Assembly: GCA_020851455.1 (NCBI GenBank)
Contig: JADZCT010000020.1
Location: 62,001 to 126,000, forward strand
DNA length: 64,000 bases
Reading direction: 5' to 3'
Origin: Gemmatimonadaceae bacterium
GTDB taxonomy: Bacteria > Gemmatimonadota > Gemmatimonadetes > Gemmatimonadales > Gemmatimonadaceae
Shown: piece by piece, positions 35,101 through 42,770 of the stretch
How the letters are laid out: each line of letters starts with the position of its first letter
Numbering within the stretch: position 1 is the stretch's first letter
Program-made: the position numbers and the translations under genes
The notes under the pieces: model-generated
Databases searched by the model: none
Told to the model about the DNA's origin: nothing
The model's input: only the letters and a program-made list of their open reading frames with translations

Positions 35101-35544
35101 AACGATGCGGTTGATGTGCCTGGAGTCAGCCAGACCGATGTGGCTCCACGTCTTGCCCCCGTCAGTCGTCTTCCAGACGCCATCGCCCCAGGAGGTGCTC
35201 TGCCGGTTGTTCGATTCGCCTGAACCGACGTACACCAGATCGGGGTTGAGCTGCGAGATCGCCACGGCGCCTATCGAGAGCAAGCCCCGGTCCTGGAGCA
35301 GCGCCGTAAAGTCGGCTCCATTGCTGGTGGTCTTCCAGACGCCGCCGTGCGCTGTCCCCACGTACCACGTAGCCGGGTTGGCTTCGTACACGGCTATGTC
35401 GGCGATCCTGCCGGACATGGTCGCCGGGCCGATGGATCTGAAGTGCAGGGAGTTGAACTCCGTTGCAACCGGGGCCTGAGCCACCAGTGGCGCCCTTGCA
35501 AAGAATGCGAGGACGCACAGGAACAGAGAAAATGTGCGGGTCAT
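32167..35544 (-). CDS. Exported BNR/VPS10-like multi-propeller protein (paralogue)
   Basis: 1125 residues from the ATG at 35544, five bases after GGAGGATCC. The signal peptide (FSLFLCVLAFFARAPLVAQ) is followed by SIGPATMSGRIADIAVYEAN and WYVGTAHGGVWKTTSNG, then repeated Asp boxes (TTDGGKTWSHI, STDGGKTWRHV, STDGGEHWTRL, KDGGKSWQNI). Gly/Arg-rich inserts occur at about 34650-34710, 32880-32950, 32770-32830 and 32395-32450. The C-terminal portion has a carbohydrate-binding-like sandwich and a helical bundle (ERRRYDDVANDLHELQRRAA). It likely forms an operon with the downstream paralogue. Sequence suggests duplication and divergence: both share the opening GPxxxSGR/GGR and the order propeller-sandwich-helical tail. 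Function unknown beyond export and repeat fold. Confidence 0.88.
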   Translation of the reverse strand: MTRTFSLFLCVLAFFARAPLVAQAPVATEFNSLHFRSIGPATMSGRIADIAVYEANPATWYVGTAHGGVWKTTSNGADFTALLQDRGLLSIGAVAISQLNPDLVYVGSGESNNRQSTSWGDGVWKTTDGGKTWSHIGLADSRHINRIVLDPTNSDIVFVAATGPLFGPGGERGIYKSTDGGKTWRHVLKVDDNTGANDIALSPGDPSVVFASTYQRERSACCMNGGGPGSGIWKSTDGGEHWTRLSNTLPPGPLGRIGLDVYRRSPNIVYASIEGSALAGGRGGGGAVAGGRGSAGADQGVTGIYRSDDGGATWRKLSSNNPRPMYFSQVRIDPNSPDRVYMGGVGLQMTIDGGVTWETDAALATHDDVHAIWINPANSDHVIIGHDGGLSVSYDQSKHWIFIPNLPVGLFYHVSYDLETPYNVCGGMQDNYDWCGPSRSRHTAGIMNYDWFQIQGGDGFVALTDLRDARIAYTESQDGNIIRRNKETGESKSIRPTPANVVPPPPAGTAYRFHWDTPMIFSPHDPGTLLVGGNKLFKSTDRGDSWVELSPDLTSNANRDEIVTMGLKGADITISKNDGISAWPTIVALAESPKQPGVYYAGTDDGNLQVSKDGGKSWQNITSHVPGFPVGGFVSRVVPSAFDAATVYVTVDNHRLNDYAPHVWVSKDFGATFTALTGGLADGETARTLTEDTRNRDVLYLGTETGLRVSLDRGRTWRRLTGDNFPTVRIDEITIHPRDNAMIVATHGRALWVLDDLSPIQEYMAATTAAGDAHLFTPGPALQWKQMDNRNDEFWGHQTFIGENPPLDAVVAFHLKKPVSGLSLRIAANGRTVRDIDIPAARNAAGIQTACWDQRVAPIPADTTAGAGAFGGAGGRGGGRGGAPAVPGVPVPLPTAGHLPKNPCDDGSGGGGRGGSGGFGGGSAAGPFVTPGTYTVQLVAGGSVLDSKQIRIVGDPAVRLADAERRRYDDVANDLHELQRRAAAVQAVLAGLDRDVAGAAPKVRDDASIPAGVKADFDAFTKSLDAAKKKFGVVAAPGGGRGGGGGRGGAPADPENVLGQLTQAKTGVLAFWETPSPVIMRQYAEAKRQLPGAVAEANAVITRASAVSEALKAHGIIINVPAVVR

Positions 35545-35661
35545 GGATCCTCCGACAGGTCGTTGGCAGCCGTGAGAACTGGGGGAACGGCAGGATGGAG
35601 CGTCAACGATCCAAACGATGTTCACGCGCTCGGTGGCCGGGCCGGGCCACCCGCAGGCGCT

Positions 35662-35691
35662 ATTGTATGGATACGCCCTCGCGACCCGCAA
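35662..35691 (-). promoter_or_regulatory. Candidate promoter for the BNR-repeat operon
   Basis: Minus strand: TTGCGG (35691-35686), 18 bases, TACAAT (35667-35662), inside ATACAATAG, the same -10 context as the promoter at 25181. It lies about 118 bases before the ATG at 35544. The remaining gap 35545-35795 shows nothing else. Confidence 0.4.
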
Positions 35692-35795
35692 TGTTGTGGC
35701 TGAATCCGCAGCGAACAGCCGGAGTGCTCACCGATGCAGCCGTGACCACAGCCGGGGGCGCGCCGGTTCCGCTACGGAGCACCGGGGGCGCTGAC

Positions 35796-36767
35796 TCAGG
35801 CCGTAGGCGAGGTAATGGCAAGGCCGTCGGTATCGAGCGCGAACGGTACGAGTTCGCCGAGCGGCGATACCGCCTCGCGCACGCCCTCAACGTTGTCGGC
35901 GCCCGCGAGGATGAAGACGCACCCGCCTCCGGACGCACCCATCGCTTTGCACCCGAGCGCCCCGGCATCGAGCGCCTTCCTCACCATCGCATCTATGCGG
36001 GGCGTAGAAATCCCCGGGTGGAGCGACTTCTGGTGATGCCAGTGCTCCTCGATCAGCGCGCCAAGCAGGTCGAGGTCGCCTGATTCCAGAGCTACGGTCA
36101 TGTCACGGGCAAGGAGCCGCATCGCCCTGAGCGAGGTGCGCACACGCTCGTTACCGGCGCTGTACGAGTCGAGAACGCCGCGAATCGTCTCGCCCGAGAT
36201 GCGGGATTCGCCGGTATAGACCAGCAGGCCGCGGCGTACGAACTCTGCGGCAGTAGCCGCGGCCACCGTCAATCGCTTCACCTCGACCGCACCGGCAAAG
36301 GAAAGGCCCAGCACGCCGCCGTGCGTCGCGGCGTAGTGGTCCTGGCGACCACCGGCTATTCCCATGTCCTCGACTTCCACCCGCCTGCCTTCTTCGGCGA
36401 TTGTGCGCGGATCCAGTGGCTGCGCATTCCACGCGGCGAGTGCACCGAACACCGCCGCGCTCGCCGCCGACGAACCACCAAGCCCGGCGGCAAACGGAAA
36501 CCGGCTTTCCACGGAGACGACGACGCCGTTCGTTGCAGTACGGCGCAACGCCGCTTCGATGATCGCGGACTCCGCTGCCGGCGAGCCAGAAGCGTTGTAG
36601 GTTTCCTGCGGGCGCACGGTGGCAACGGCGTACCGGTCAATCGCCACGTTGCATACGTACCCGCCCTGTTCGCAGCAGTAGGGCGGCACGTCGGTCCATC
36701 CGCCGCCCAGGTCAATTCTGGTAGGCGCGCGCGCGGTAACCGTTCGATTGCGTGAAGTCTCGATCAC
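35796..36767 (-). CDS. hddA: GHMP-family sugar kinase, D-glycero-D-manno-heptose 7-phosphate kinase/fucokinase type
   Basis: 323 residues from a GTG at 36767, chosen because TVTARAPTRIDLGGGWTDVP, the family N-terminus, starts ten residues later. A longer frame upstream lacks this fit. The ATP loop PFAAGLGGSSAASAAV is the GHMP motif. VEDMGIAGGRQDHYAATHGG carries the second motif, and GCKAMGASGGGCVFILA is the C-terminal GHMP motif. This pattern is that of HddA and of the kinase part of FKP-type enzymes. These phosphorylate heptose 7-phosphate or fucose at C1 for nucleotide-sugar synthesis. No other heptose genes are nearby; next to an alpha-mannosidase it may act on a salvaged sugar. The symbol is therefore tentative. 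Its start overlaps the divergent mannosidase start by about 16 bases if both are right. Confidence 0.8.
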   Translation of the reverse strand: MIETSRNRTVTARAPTRIDLGGGWTDVPPYCCEQGGYVCNVAIDRYAVATVRPQETYNASGSPAAESAIIEAALRRTATNGVVVSVESRFPFAAGLGGSSAASAAVFGALAAWNAQPLDPRTIAEEGRRVEVEDMGIAGGRQDHYAATHGGVLGLSFAGAVEVKRLTVAAATAAEFVRRGLLVYTGESRISGETIRGVLDSYSAGNERVRTSLRAMRLLARDMTVALESGDLDLLGALIEEHWHHQKSLHPGISTPRIDAMVRKALDAGALGCKAMGASGGGCVFILAGADNVEGVREAVSPLGELVPFALDTDGLAITSPTA

Positions 36768-39484
36768 GAGGCGAAGCTGCGTTGGCAAGCAGAAGACCAA
36801 GAAACTATCAAGCTTCCGAGCCGCCGCGCAGCGGCGCGACCACTTCATCCGGGGCAGGGCGGCCCGAGGTTCACGTCGTATCACACACGCACTGGGATCG
36901 TGAGTGGTACCTCCCCGCAACCCGTTTCCGTCAACGGCTCGTTGCCCTTATAGACGACCTGATCGAAGATCCGCCACGGAACGGAGCAAGCTTCCTGCTC
37001 GACGGGCAGATGGCCGTGGCGGAGGACTACATCGAGGTATGCCCGGAGCGGGCCGACGCCCTCCGGACGCTCCTCGCTGAAGGGGCGATCGAGGCGGGGC
37101 CATGGTACGTGCTCGCCGATGAGTTGACCCCCGGTGGCGAAGCGCTCGTACGCAACCTCCTTGCCGGGCGTCGCTCGCTCGCCCGGCTCGGCGCCACGCC
37201 CCCTCCCGTGCTGTACTGCCCGGACTCGTTCGGCCACCCGGCATCGCTACCGACGCTCGCGGCTGGTTTCGGGCTGGGACTCGCGATTCTCTCGCGCGGC
37301 TTCGGTGGCGCGCGCTGGCCCGCGGCCGACTTTACCAGGTGGGTTGCGCCGGACGGAGCGTCCGTGCTGCTGTACCACCTGTCGCGGAAGGGCTACGACA
37401 TAGCGGAGAACCTCCCCAGGGACGCAGCCGCAGCGCGCGAGCGTTGGGCTGAGATACGCGACGACCTGCTGGGCCGCCTCACGCTGGGCGTGGCACTGCT
37501 GCCCAATGGCGCGGACCATCACGCACGGCAGCCCGAACTGCCGATGGCACTCGAGGCGTTGCGCGCGGCGGCAAGCCATGTAACGGTGCGGGCAAGCTCC
37601 CTCACCGCGTTTGCCGGCGACGCAGCGGCGCGCGCAGCGAATGCAGCGCTCGAAACCGTGAGAGGCGAACTTCGCGACTCGTACGGATTCATGTGGACGC
37701 TCCAGGGAACGTTCTCGTCGCGCGCGCATCAGAAGCGCCGCAACGCGGCCGCCGAGCGCATGCTCGTGCGAGACGCAGAGCCATGGGCGGCACTGGCGCG
37801 TGTGCGCGGCGCGCCTGACCGGCGGCACCTGATGAACGCGGCATGGAAGTCACTCCTCCTCTGCCACCCGCACGACACGCTCTGCGGGTGCTCGACAGAC
37901 GAAGTTGCGCGCGCCATGGACGCGCGGCTGGACGAAGCCGAAGCGCAGGCTGGCGGGATTCGTGCCGACAGCATCAACGACCTCATCGGCCACGACGAAG
38001 ACGCCGCGCGCGAGCACCCGGGCGATTGGGAGCCGATGACGATCGTGCGCAACCGCGCCGCGCGGCCGCGAGGGGGAGTCGCCATACTGCGGGTTACATC
38101 GTTCGTGTCGGACGTGAGGGTTGGCGCGAATGCACCGCCGGAGCCGCCACGCACGGCGATGGCGACGACACCGCTGCTGGGGCTAGTACTCCCGCAGCAG
38201 ACCTTGACGGAACATACGTTTACAGAGCTTACGCAAGCCCCGCGCCATTACCCAGATGCCGACATAGTACATGTGGCAGAACTCGCTGCCTGGATTCCAT
38301 CCGTGCCTGGCTACGGGCTGGCCTGTCTGCCGCACGATGGCGTCCGAGTAACCAGTCCCCACGAACCGCCCAACCCCGCCCGTGCGCTGCGCAGAGGTAT
38401 TGGCAACGGACGAGTCAGCATATCTGTAGGCCCGAACGGCAATATCAGGTTCACCGACCTGGCGACCGGCTCCAGCGTGCCGCGGTTCATTCGCTGGGAG
38501 AGCGCCACTGACCGCGGCGACCTCTACACGGCTTCCATACGCGGGAAACGGCTTCGACCGGTGTTTCGGGGCTCGCGCATCGTGCACGGTGGGCCGGTTC
38601 GTGCGTCCATCGAGACGCGATGGACGCTCGCGGCCGCCCGCGAGCGGATTGACATGCGAGTGGCCTTCACCGTTGACGCTGACGCGCCATTCGTGAGGGT
38701 CACGCTGGAGGGAGTCAACACCGTCTCCGATCATCGGCTGCGAATCGGGTTTGCGACCGGCATCCGCGACGGGCTCGCGGTGGCAGACGCGATGTTCGGC
38801 CCGGTCGAACGGCACAGCATCGTCGTGCCACCGCGCGACGCCGCAATGGAGCTGCCGCCGCGCACTGCGCCGTTGCACCGGTATGTCTCGCTCTTTGGCC
38901 ACAAGGCTGGCGCGACGCTTTACTCCGATGGGCTCGCCGAGTACGAGACGCAGGAGGATGGTGTGATATTCGTGACGCTGCTGCGTTCCGTGGGCGAGCT
39001 GTCGCGCGGCGACCTGCCGGAGCGACCCGGCCACGCCGGCTGGCCGGCCCCGACCCCGGAGGCTCAGTGTCACGGACCGTTCGCTGCTGAGTTCGCGGTA
39101 CTGCCGCATGGTGCCCGCGGCGCTGCCACAGCCGCCGTGATCGAGCACGCGGCGGACGACGTGCTCCTTCCGCTTACCGGTGCTACGCTTCGCTCGGCCC
39201 TGCACGATCCAGGCACGATCGACGGAATCGAGCTGGAAGGCACTGGCCTGGCGGTGTCGGCAATTACCACGAGCGACAACGGCGACTGGCTCGTGCTTCG
39301 CTGCGTGAACGTCGCGGGCGACGCCACGGAGGGAACGTGGAGACTTTCGTTCCCGGTGCGCGATGCGTTGACGGCACGGCTGGACGAAACGCCCATCGGT
39401 CGGCTGGATCCGACCCCTGGCAATGGCAGTACGATTCACTTCACGGCCGCGCCGCGCACCGTCGTCACGATACTGGTCCGCTGA
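36752..39484 (+). CDS. GH38-family alpha-mannosidase
   Basis: 910 residues from GTG 36752; a TTG at 36782 would avoid overlap with the divergent kinase gene, and the conserved region only starts near residue 40. VHVVSHTHWDREWYLP provides the zinc ligands of GH38. YCPDSFGHPASLPTL contains the presumed nucleophile Asp. LLLCHPHDTLCGCSTDEVARAMD carries the further zinc His and the MngB-type motif. C-terminal beta-rich domains (about 470-900) complete the family length. No signal peptide is visible, so it is probably cytosolic and works on imported oligosaccharides or mannosylglycerate-like compounds, as MngB does. Specificity is inference. The following gene starts 31 bases later on the same strand. 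Confidence 0.88.
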   Translation: MKSRSRGEAALASRRPRNYQASEPPRSGATTSSGAGRPEVHVVSHTHWDREWYLPATRFRQRLVALIDDLIEDPPRNGASFLLDGQMAVAEDYIEVCPERADALRTLLAEGAIEAGPWYVLADELTPGGEALVRNLLAGRRSLARLGATPPPVLYCPDSFGHPASLPTLAAGFGLGLAILSRGFGGARWPAADFTRWVAPDGASVLLYHLSRKGYDIAENLPRDAAAARERWAEIRDDLLGRLTLGVALLPNGADHHARQPELPMALEALRAAASHVTVRASSLTAFAGDAAARAANAALETVRGELRDSYGFMWTLQGTFSSRAHQKRRNAAAERMLVRDAEPWAALARVRGAPDRRHLMNAAWKSLLLCHPHDTLCGCSTDEVARAMDARLDEAEAQAGGIRADSINDLIGHDEDAAREHPGDWEPMTIVRNRAARPRGGVAILRVTSFVSDVRVGANAPPEPPRTAMATTPLLGLVLPQQTLTEHTFTELTQAPRHYPDADIVHVAELAAWIPSVPGYGLACLPHDGVRVTSPHEPPNPARALRRGIGNGRVSISVGPNGNIRFTDLATGSSVPRFIRWESATDRGDLYTASIRGKRLRPVFRGSRIVHGGPVRASIETRWTLAAARERIDMRVAFTVDADAPFVRVTLEGVNTVSDHRLRIGFATGIRDGLAVADAMFGPVERHSIVVPPRDAAMELPPRTAPLHRYVSLFGHKAGATLYSDGLAEYETQEDGVIFVTLLRSVGELSRGDLPERPGHAGWPAPTPEAQCHGPFAAEFAVLPHGARGAATAAVIEHAADDVLLPLTGATLRSALHDPGTIDGIELEGTGLAVSAITTSDNGDWLVLRCVNVAGDATEGTWRLSFPVRDALTARLDETPIGRLDPTPGNGSTIHFTAAPRTVVTILVR

Positions 39485-39515
39485 TCAACCCGTCTTCCAC
39501 GCAGAACAACAGCCC

Positions 39516-40820
39516 ATGCATCGCTACCCGCTTCGCGCACTGTACATCGCCGCAGCAGCGAGCTTCCTGGTCGCACCTGCTTCCGTTCACGCCCAATCGG
39601 CGCCGTACTTCCCGCCTGCGGGGTCGTGGGAGCGCCGCGCTCCAGCGCAGGTCGGCCTTTCGGCGATGGCAGTGGACAGCGCGGTGGCGCTGGCGCTTGC
39701 CAATGAATCCACGACGCCACGCGACATGCTGGAAGCGCACCGGATATCGTTCGGGCGCGAACCGTTCGGCGAAGCGATCGGCCCGTTCCGGGCACGCGCA
39801 GGTGCGGCGGGATTGATCATCCGCCACGGCTACATCGTCGCGGCATGGGGCGATCCGAACCGGGTGGATCATACGTTCAGCGTCACGAAAAGCTTCGTCA
39901 CCACGACGATTGGCCTCGCGTTCGACCGCAAGATGATTCGTGCCGTCACGGACCCCGTGCGCCAGTACATGGCGCCGATCATCGCGCTCAAGGGTCCGCC
40001 GGGCGCAGGGGCTCCGCTCGTGCGAATCCCTCCCACAAGCATGAATGGACTCGACACGCTTCGCGGCGTGAGGCCCACGGTTGCATACGACGCGTTCGAG
40101 GTACTGGAGCCGTTCGAGTCGGAGCACAACCGGACGATCACCTGGGAACACCTGCTGCGGCAGACGAGCGACTGGCAGGGCACGCTCTGGGGCAAGCCGG
40201 ACTGGGCCGACCGGTTCCCGCGAAACACCACCGACACCGCTGCCGTCATCAACCGGAAGCGGGACGAAGCCGGCACCGTTTACAAGTACAACGACGTACG
40301 GGTGAACCTCATGGCGCTGGCCGCGTTGAACATATGGCGCAGGCCGCTACCGCAGGTGCTCAAGGAGTACGTAATGGACCCGATTGGCGCATCGGATACA
40401 TGGCGCTGGCTGGGCTACGACAACTCATGGGTACTGATGGATGGCGCGCTCGTGCAGTCGGTGGCTGGCGGCGGCCACTGGGGCGGCGGCATGCTGATCA
40501 GCGCGTACGACATGGCTCGGTTCGGGCTACTCACCTTGCACGCCGGCAAGTGGCGCGACAAGCAACTGGTGTCGGAACGATGGATCCGGATGTCGCGCTC
40601 GCCGGGGCCGGCGAACGACCAGTACGGGTTTGCGAACTACTTCCTCAATACCGGTCGGAAGGCGCTGCCAAGCGCGCCGGAGCAGGTGTTCTATCACCTC
40701 GGCAACGGCAACAACATCATCTACGTGGATCCGGTGAACGACCTCGTGATCGTTGCACGGTGGATGAACAGCACGCGAACGCTCGACTCGATGGTAAAAC
40801 TGCTCACTCCACGGGGATGA
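39516..40820 (+). CDS. Exported serine hydrolase of the beta-lactamase/esterase EstB family
   Basis: 434 residues from the ATG at 39516, which opens a signal peptide (LYIAAAASFLVAPASVHAQ). The SxxK motif is in HTFSVTKSFVTT, where Ser is the expected nucleophile. The YxN motif is in TVYKYNDVRVNLMAL. A later GGHWGGGMLIS and VFYHLGNGNN stand where the third, KTG-like, box lies. These are the features of class C beta-lactamase-like esterases and D-aminopeptidases, which share the penicillin-binding fold. Beta-lactam resistance is not implied. Substrate unknown. Co-directional with the mannosidase, possibly one transcript. Confidence 0.85.
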   Translation: MHRYPLRALYIAAAASFLVAPASVHAQSAPYFPPAGSWERRAPAQVGLSAMAVDSAVALALANESTTPRDMLEAHRISFGREPFGEAIGPFRARAGAAGLIIRHGYIVAAWGDPNRVDHTFSVTKSFVTTTIGLAFDRKMIRAVTDPVRQYMAPIIALKGPPGAGAPLVRIPPTSMNGLDTLRGVRPTVAYDAFEVLEPFESEHNRTITWEHLLRQTSDWQGTLWGKPDWADRFPRNTTDTAAVINRKRDEAGTVYKYNDVRVNLMALAALNIWRRPLPQVLKEYVMDPIGASDTWRWLGYDNSWVLMDGALVQSVAGGGHWGGGMLISAYDMARFGLLTLHAGKWRDKQLVSERWIRMSRSPGPANDQYGFANYFLNTGRKALPSAPEQVFYHLGNGNNIIYVDPVNDLVIVARWMNSTRTLDSMVKLLTPRG

Positions 40821-40884
40821 ATCGCATACAGCGCGCGGTCTGAAGCAACGCGAAGGTCTCCAGCACGGTCGCATGGGCGCATGA

Positions 40885-41769
40885 TCAGGCGCGCTCCGAC
40901 AGCCCCCGGCTGGCGACGACGGGTACGTCGCCAGCAATGCGGTCGCGCCACGCGTCGCCCAGGAGCGTCGCCGCCACCACCGTGACGATGAGGGCGAGTC
41001 CGGGAGCAAGCGCTACCCACGGCGCCGACACGATCACGTCGCGCCCGCTCGCAATCATGTTGCCCCAGCTTGGCGCTGGCGGCTGAATGCCAAGCCCGAG
41101 GAACGACAGCCCGCTCTCGAGCATCACCGCACTGCCGACACCGAGCGTCGTCGCGACAATTGCGGGGCCGATAGCGTTTGGTAACACATGCCGCCATAGC
41201 GCGCGGCCGCCGGGCACCCCGAGCGCACGCGCTGCCTCCACGTACGGCCGAACGCGGGCAGCGGCCACCTCGGCGCGGATCATCCGCGCCACGCCCATCC
41301 ACCCCGTCGCGGCGAGCACCACCACCACCGTCGTGATCCCCGGTTGCCAAAGCGCGGCGCAGACGAGGAGAAGAACGAGGCGAGGCACCGCAAGCATCGT
41401 GTCGGCCGCGGCCATCGCAACGCGGTCAATAATCCCACCCCGCCAGCCCGCGACGGCGCCGATGGCACTCCCTGCGGCAGCGGCGAGCACGGATCCCACG
41501 ATGCCCACCGCGAGCGACAGCCGGCCCGCAAGCATCATCCGGACGAACAGGTCGCGGCCAAATCTGTCGGTGCCCAGGACGTGGAGCGCGCCCGCTGGAT
41601 CGCGCGAGAGCGGCGGCAGGAGGCGGCGCGTAATTACGTCACCGATAGCGATGGGATCATGCGACGCAACGGCCGGCACCAGAACAGCGCCGACTGTGAG
41701 CAGGACCAGTGCCGCGATCGAGGCCTGCGTCGCGCGGTCGAGCCCCCGCCAGAATCGAACATACTTCAT
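40885..41769 (-). CDS. ABC transporter permease, DppC/OppC type
   Basis: 294 residues from the ATG at 41769, which overlaps the stop of the upstream permease gene (ATGA). A first membrane span (ASIAALVLLTVGAVLVPAVA) is followed by HVLGTDRFGRDLFVRMM, the OppC N-terminal signature. Five more spans follow. The permease EAA motif EAARALGVPGGRALWRHVLPNAI, which contacts the ATPases, lies after VRPYV. C-terminal ESGLSFLGLGIQPPAPSWGNMI is also standard. It pairs with the next permease to form the membrane channel of an oligopeptide or oligosaccharide importer. The ATPase genes are not in this window, so they lie elsewhere or are shared. Confidence 0.93.
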   Translation of the reverse strand: MKYVRFWRGLDRATQASIAALVLLTVGAVLVPAVASHDPIAIGDVITRRLLPPLSRDPAGALHVLGTDRFGRDLFVRMMLAGRLSLAVGIVGSVLAAAAGSAIGAVAGWRGGIIDRVAMAAADTMLAVPRLVLLLVCAALWQPGITTVVVVLAATGWMGVARMIRAEVAAARVRPYVEAARALGVPGGRALWRHVLPNAIGPAIVATTLGVGSAVMLESGLSFLGLGIQPPAPSWGNMIASGRDVIVSAPWVALAPGLALIVTVVAATLLGDAWRDRIAGDVPVVASRGLSERA

Positions 41770-42749
41770 CGCGTGACCTGACGTTGACGCGGATCGAGCA
41801 ACGGCAGTGCAAGATCGGCAGCGAGGTTTGCGAGAATAACCGCGGCGGCATACCAGATACTGGCGCCAAGAACCACGGGGTAGTCGCGTGCTGCGATGGC
41901 CGAAAGCGTCAGCCGCCCGAGACCTGGCCAGGCGAAGACGGATTCCACGAATACCGACCCTGCGACCACGCCCGGCAGGGTGAGCGCGAACAGCACGACG
42001 AGCCCCGGCAGCGCATTGGCAGTGACGTGCCGCGCGAGTACGCGACTCCGCGACGCGCCCCGAGCCCGTGCGGCCCGCACGAAGTCCAGTTCGAGCAGGT
42101 CCACAAAGTTGTGGCGGGCATACCGCGCCACGCCCGCCGCACCTATCGCCGTGAGCGTGACGACGGGCAGGATTGCGTGCCGAGCGACGTCGGCCGCCGC
42201 CGTCCACCCGGAGAGGGAAAGCCCTGGCGTGTGAATCCCAAGCGCCGGAAGGCGCAGCGCCGACGGGAGCCCAAGCGTTGCGGCTCCATAGGTGAAGACG
42301 GCAACCAGGGCGAGGGCGAGCCAGAAGGTCGGTGCGGCAAATACCGCTGCCGTGACTACCGTGGTCGCGCGGTCAGTGGCGCGTCCCCTGGTACTTGCCT
42401 GAAGCAGGCCGAGCGGAACGCCAATGGCGAAGGTGAGCAGCAACGACGCAAGCCCTAGCCCGATGGAAATCGGCGCGGCGTCGGCAAGTGCGCGCGACAC
42501 GGTCTGCCGGAGCGCGAAGCTCTCGCCCATGTCGCCGCGAAGCAATGCGGCCGCCCAGCGCGCATATTGAACGGCGACGGGCCGGTCGAGCCCAAGGTTG
42601 GCCCGCAGTCGTTCCACTTCGACCGGAGTTGCCGATGGCGGCACGAGGAACACCGTGGGGTCGCCGGGCGCAAGCCGGACGAGCGCAAAGACAAGCGTGA
42701 CGACGAGCCAGAAGAGCACCGCTGCTCCGGCAACGCGCCGCACGACCAT
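41766..42749 (-). CDS. ABC transporter permease, DppB/OppB type
   Basis: 327 residues from the ATG at 42749 (MVVRRVAGAAVLFWLVVTLV), a typical OppB start; a GTG four codons upstream at 42761 is possible. RLAPGDPTVFLVPPSATP and LRANLGLDRPVAVQYARW are the N-terminal family signatures. RGDMGESFALRQTV and VRAARARGASRSRVLARHVTANAL (the EAA loop) follow, then FVESVFAWPGLGRLTLSAI. Six membrane spans are visible. Coupled to the DppC-type gene by an ATGA overlap. Its start is only 21 bases from the divergent start of the solute-binding protein, so each promoter must lie inside the opposing gene or be very compact. Confidence 0.93.
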   Translation of the reverse strand: MVVRRVAGAAVLFWLVVTLVFALVRLAPGDPTVFLVPPSATPVEVERLRANLGLDRPVAVQYARWAAALLRGDMGESFALRQTVSRALADAAPISIGLGLASLLLTFAIGVPLGLLQASTRGRATDRATTVVTAAVFAAPTFWLALALVAVFTYGAATLGLPSALRLPALGIHTPGLSLSGWTAAADVARHAILPVVTLTAIGAAGVARYARHNFVDLLELDFVRAARARGASRSRVLARHVTANALPGLVVLFALTLPGVVAGSVFVESVFAWPGLGRLTLSAIAARDYPVVLGASIWYAAAVILANLAADLALPLLDPRQRQVTR

Positions 42750-42770
42750 TGAAATGGGCACGGGTTGATT

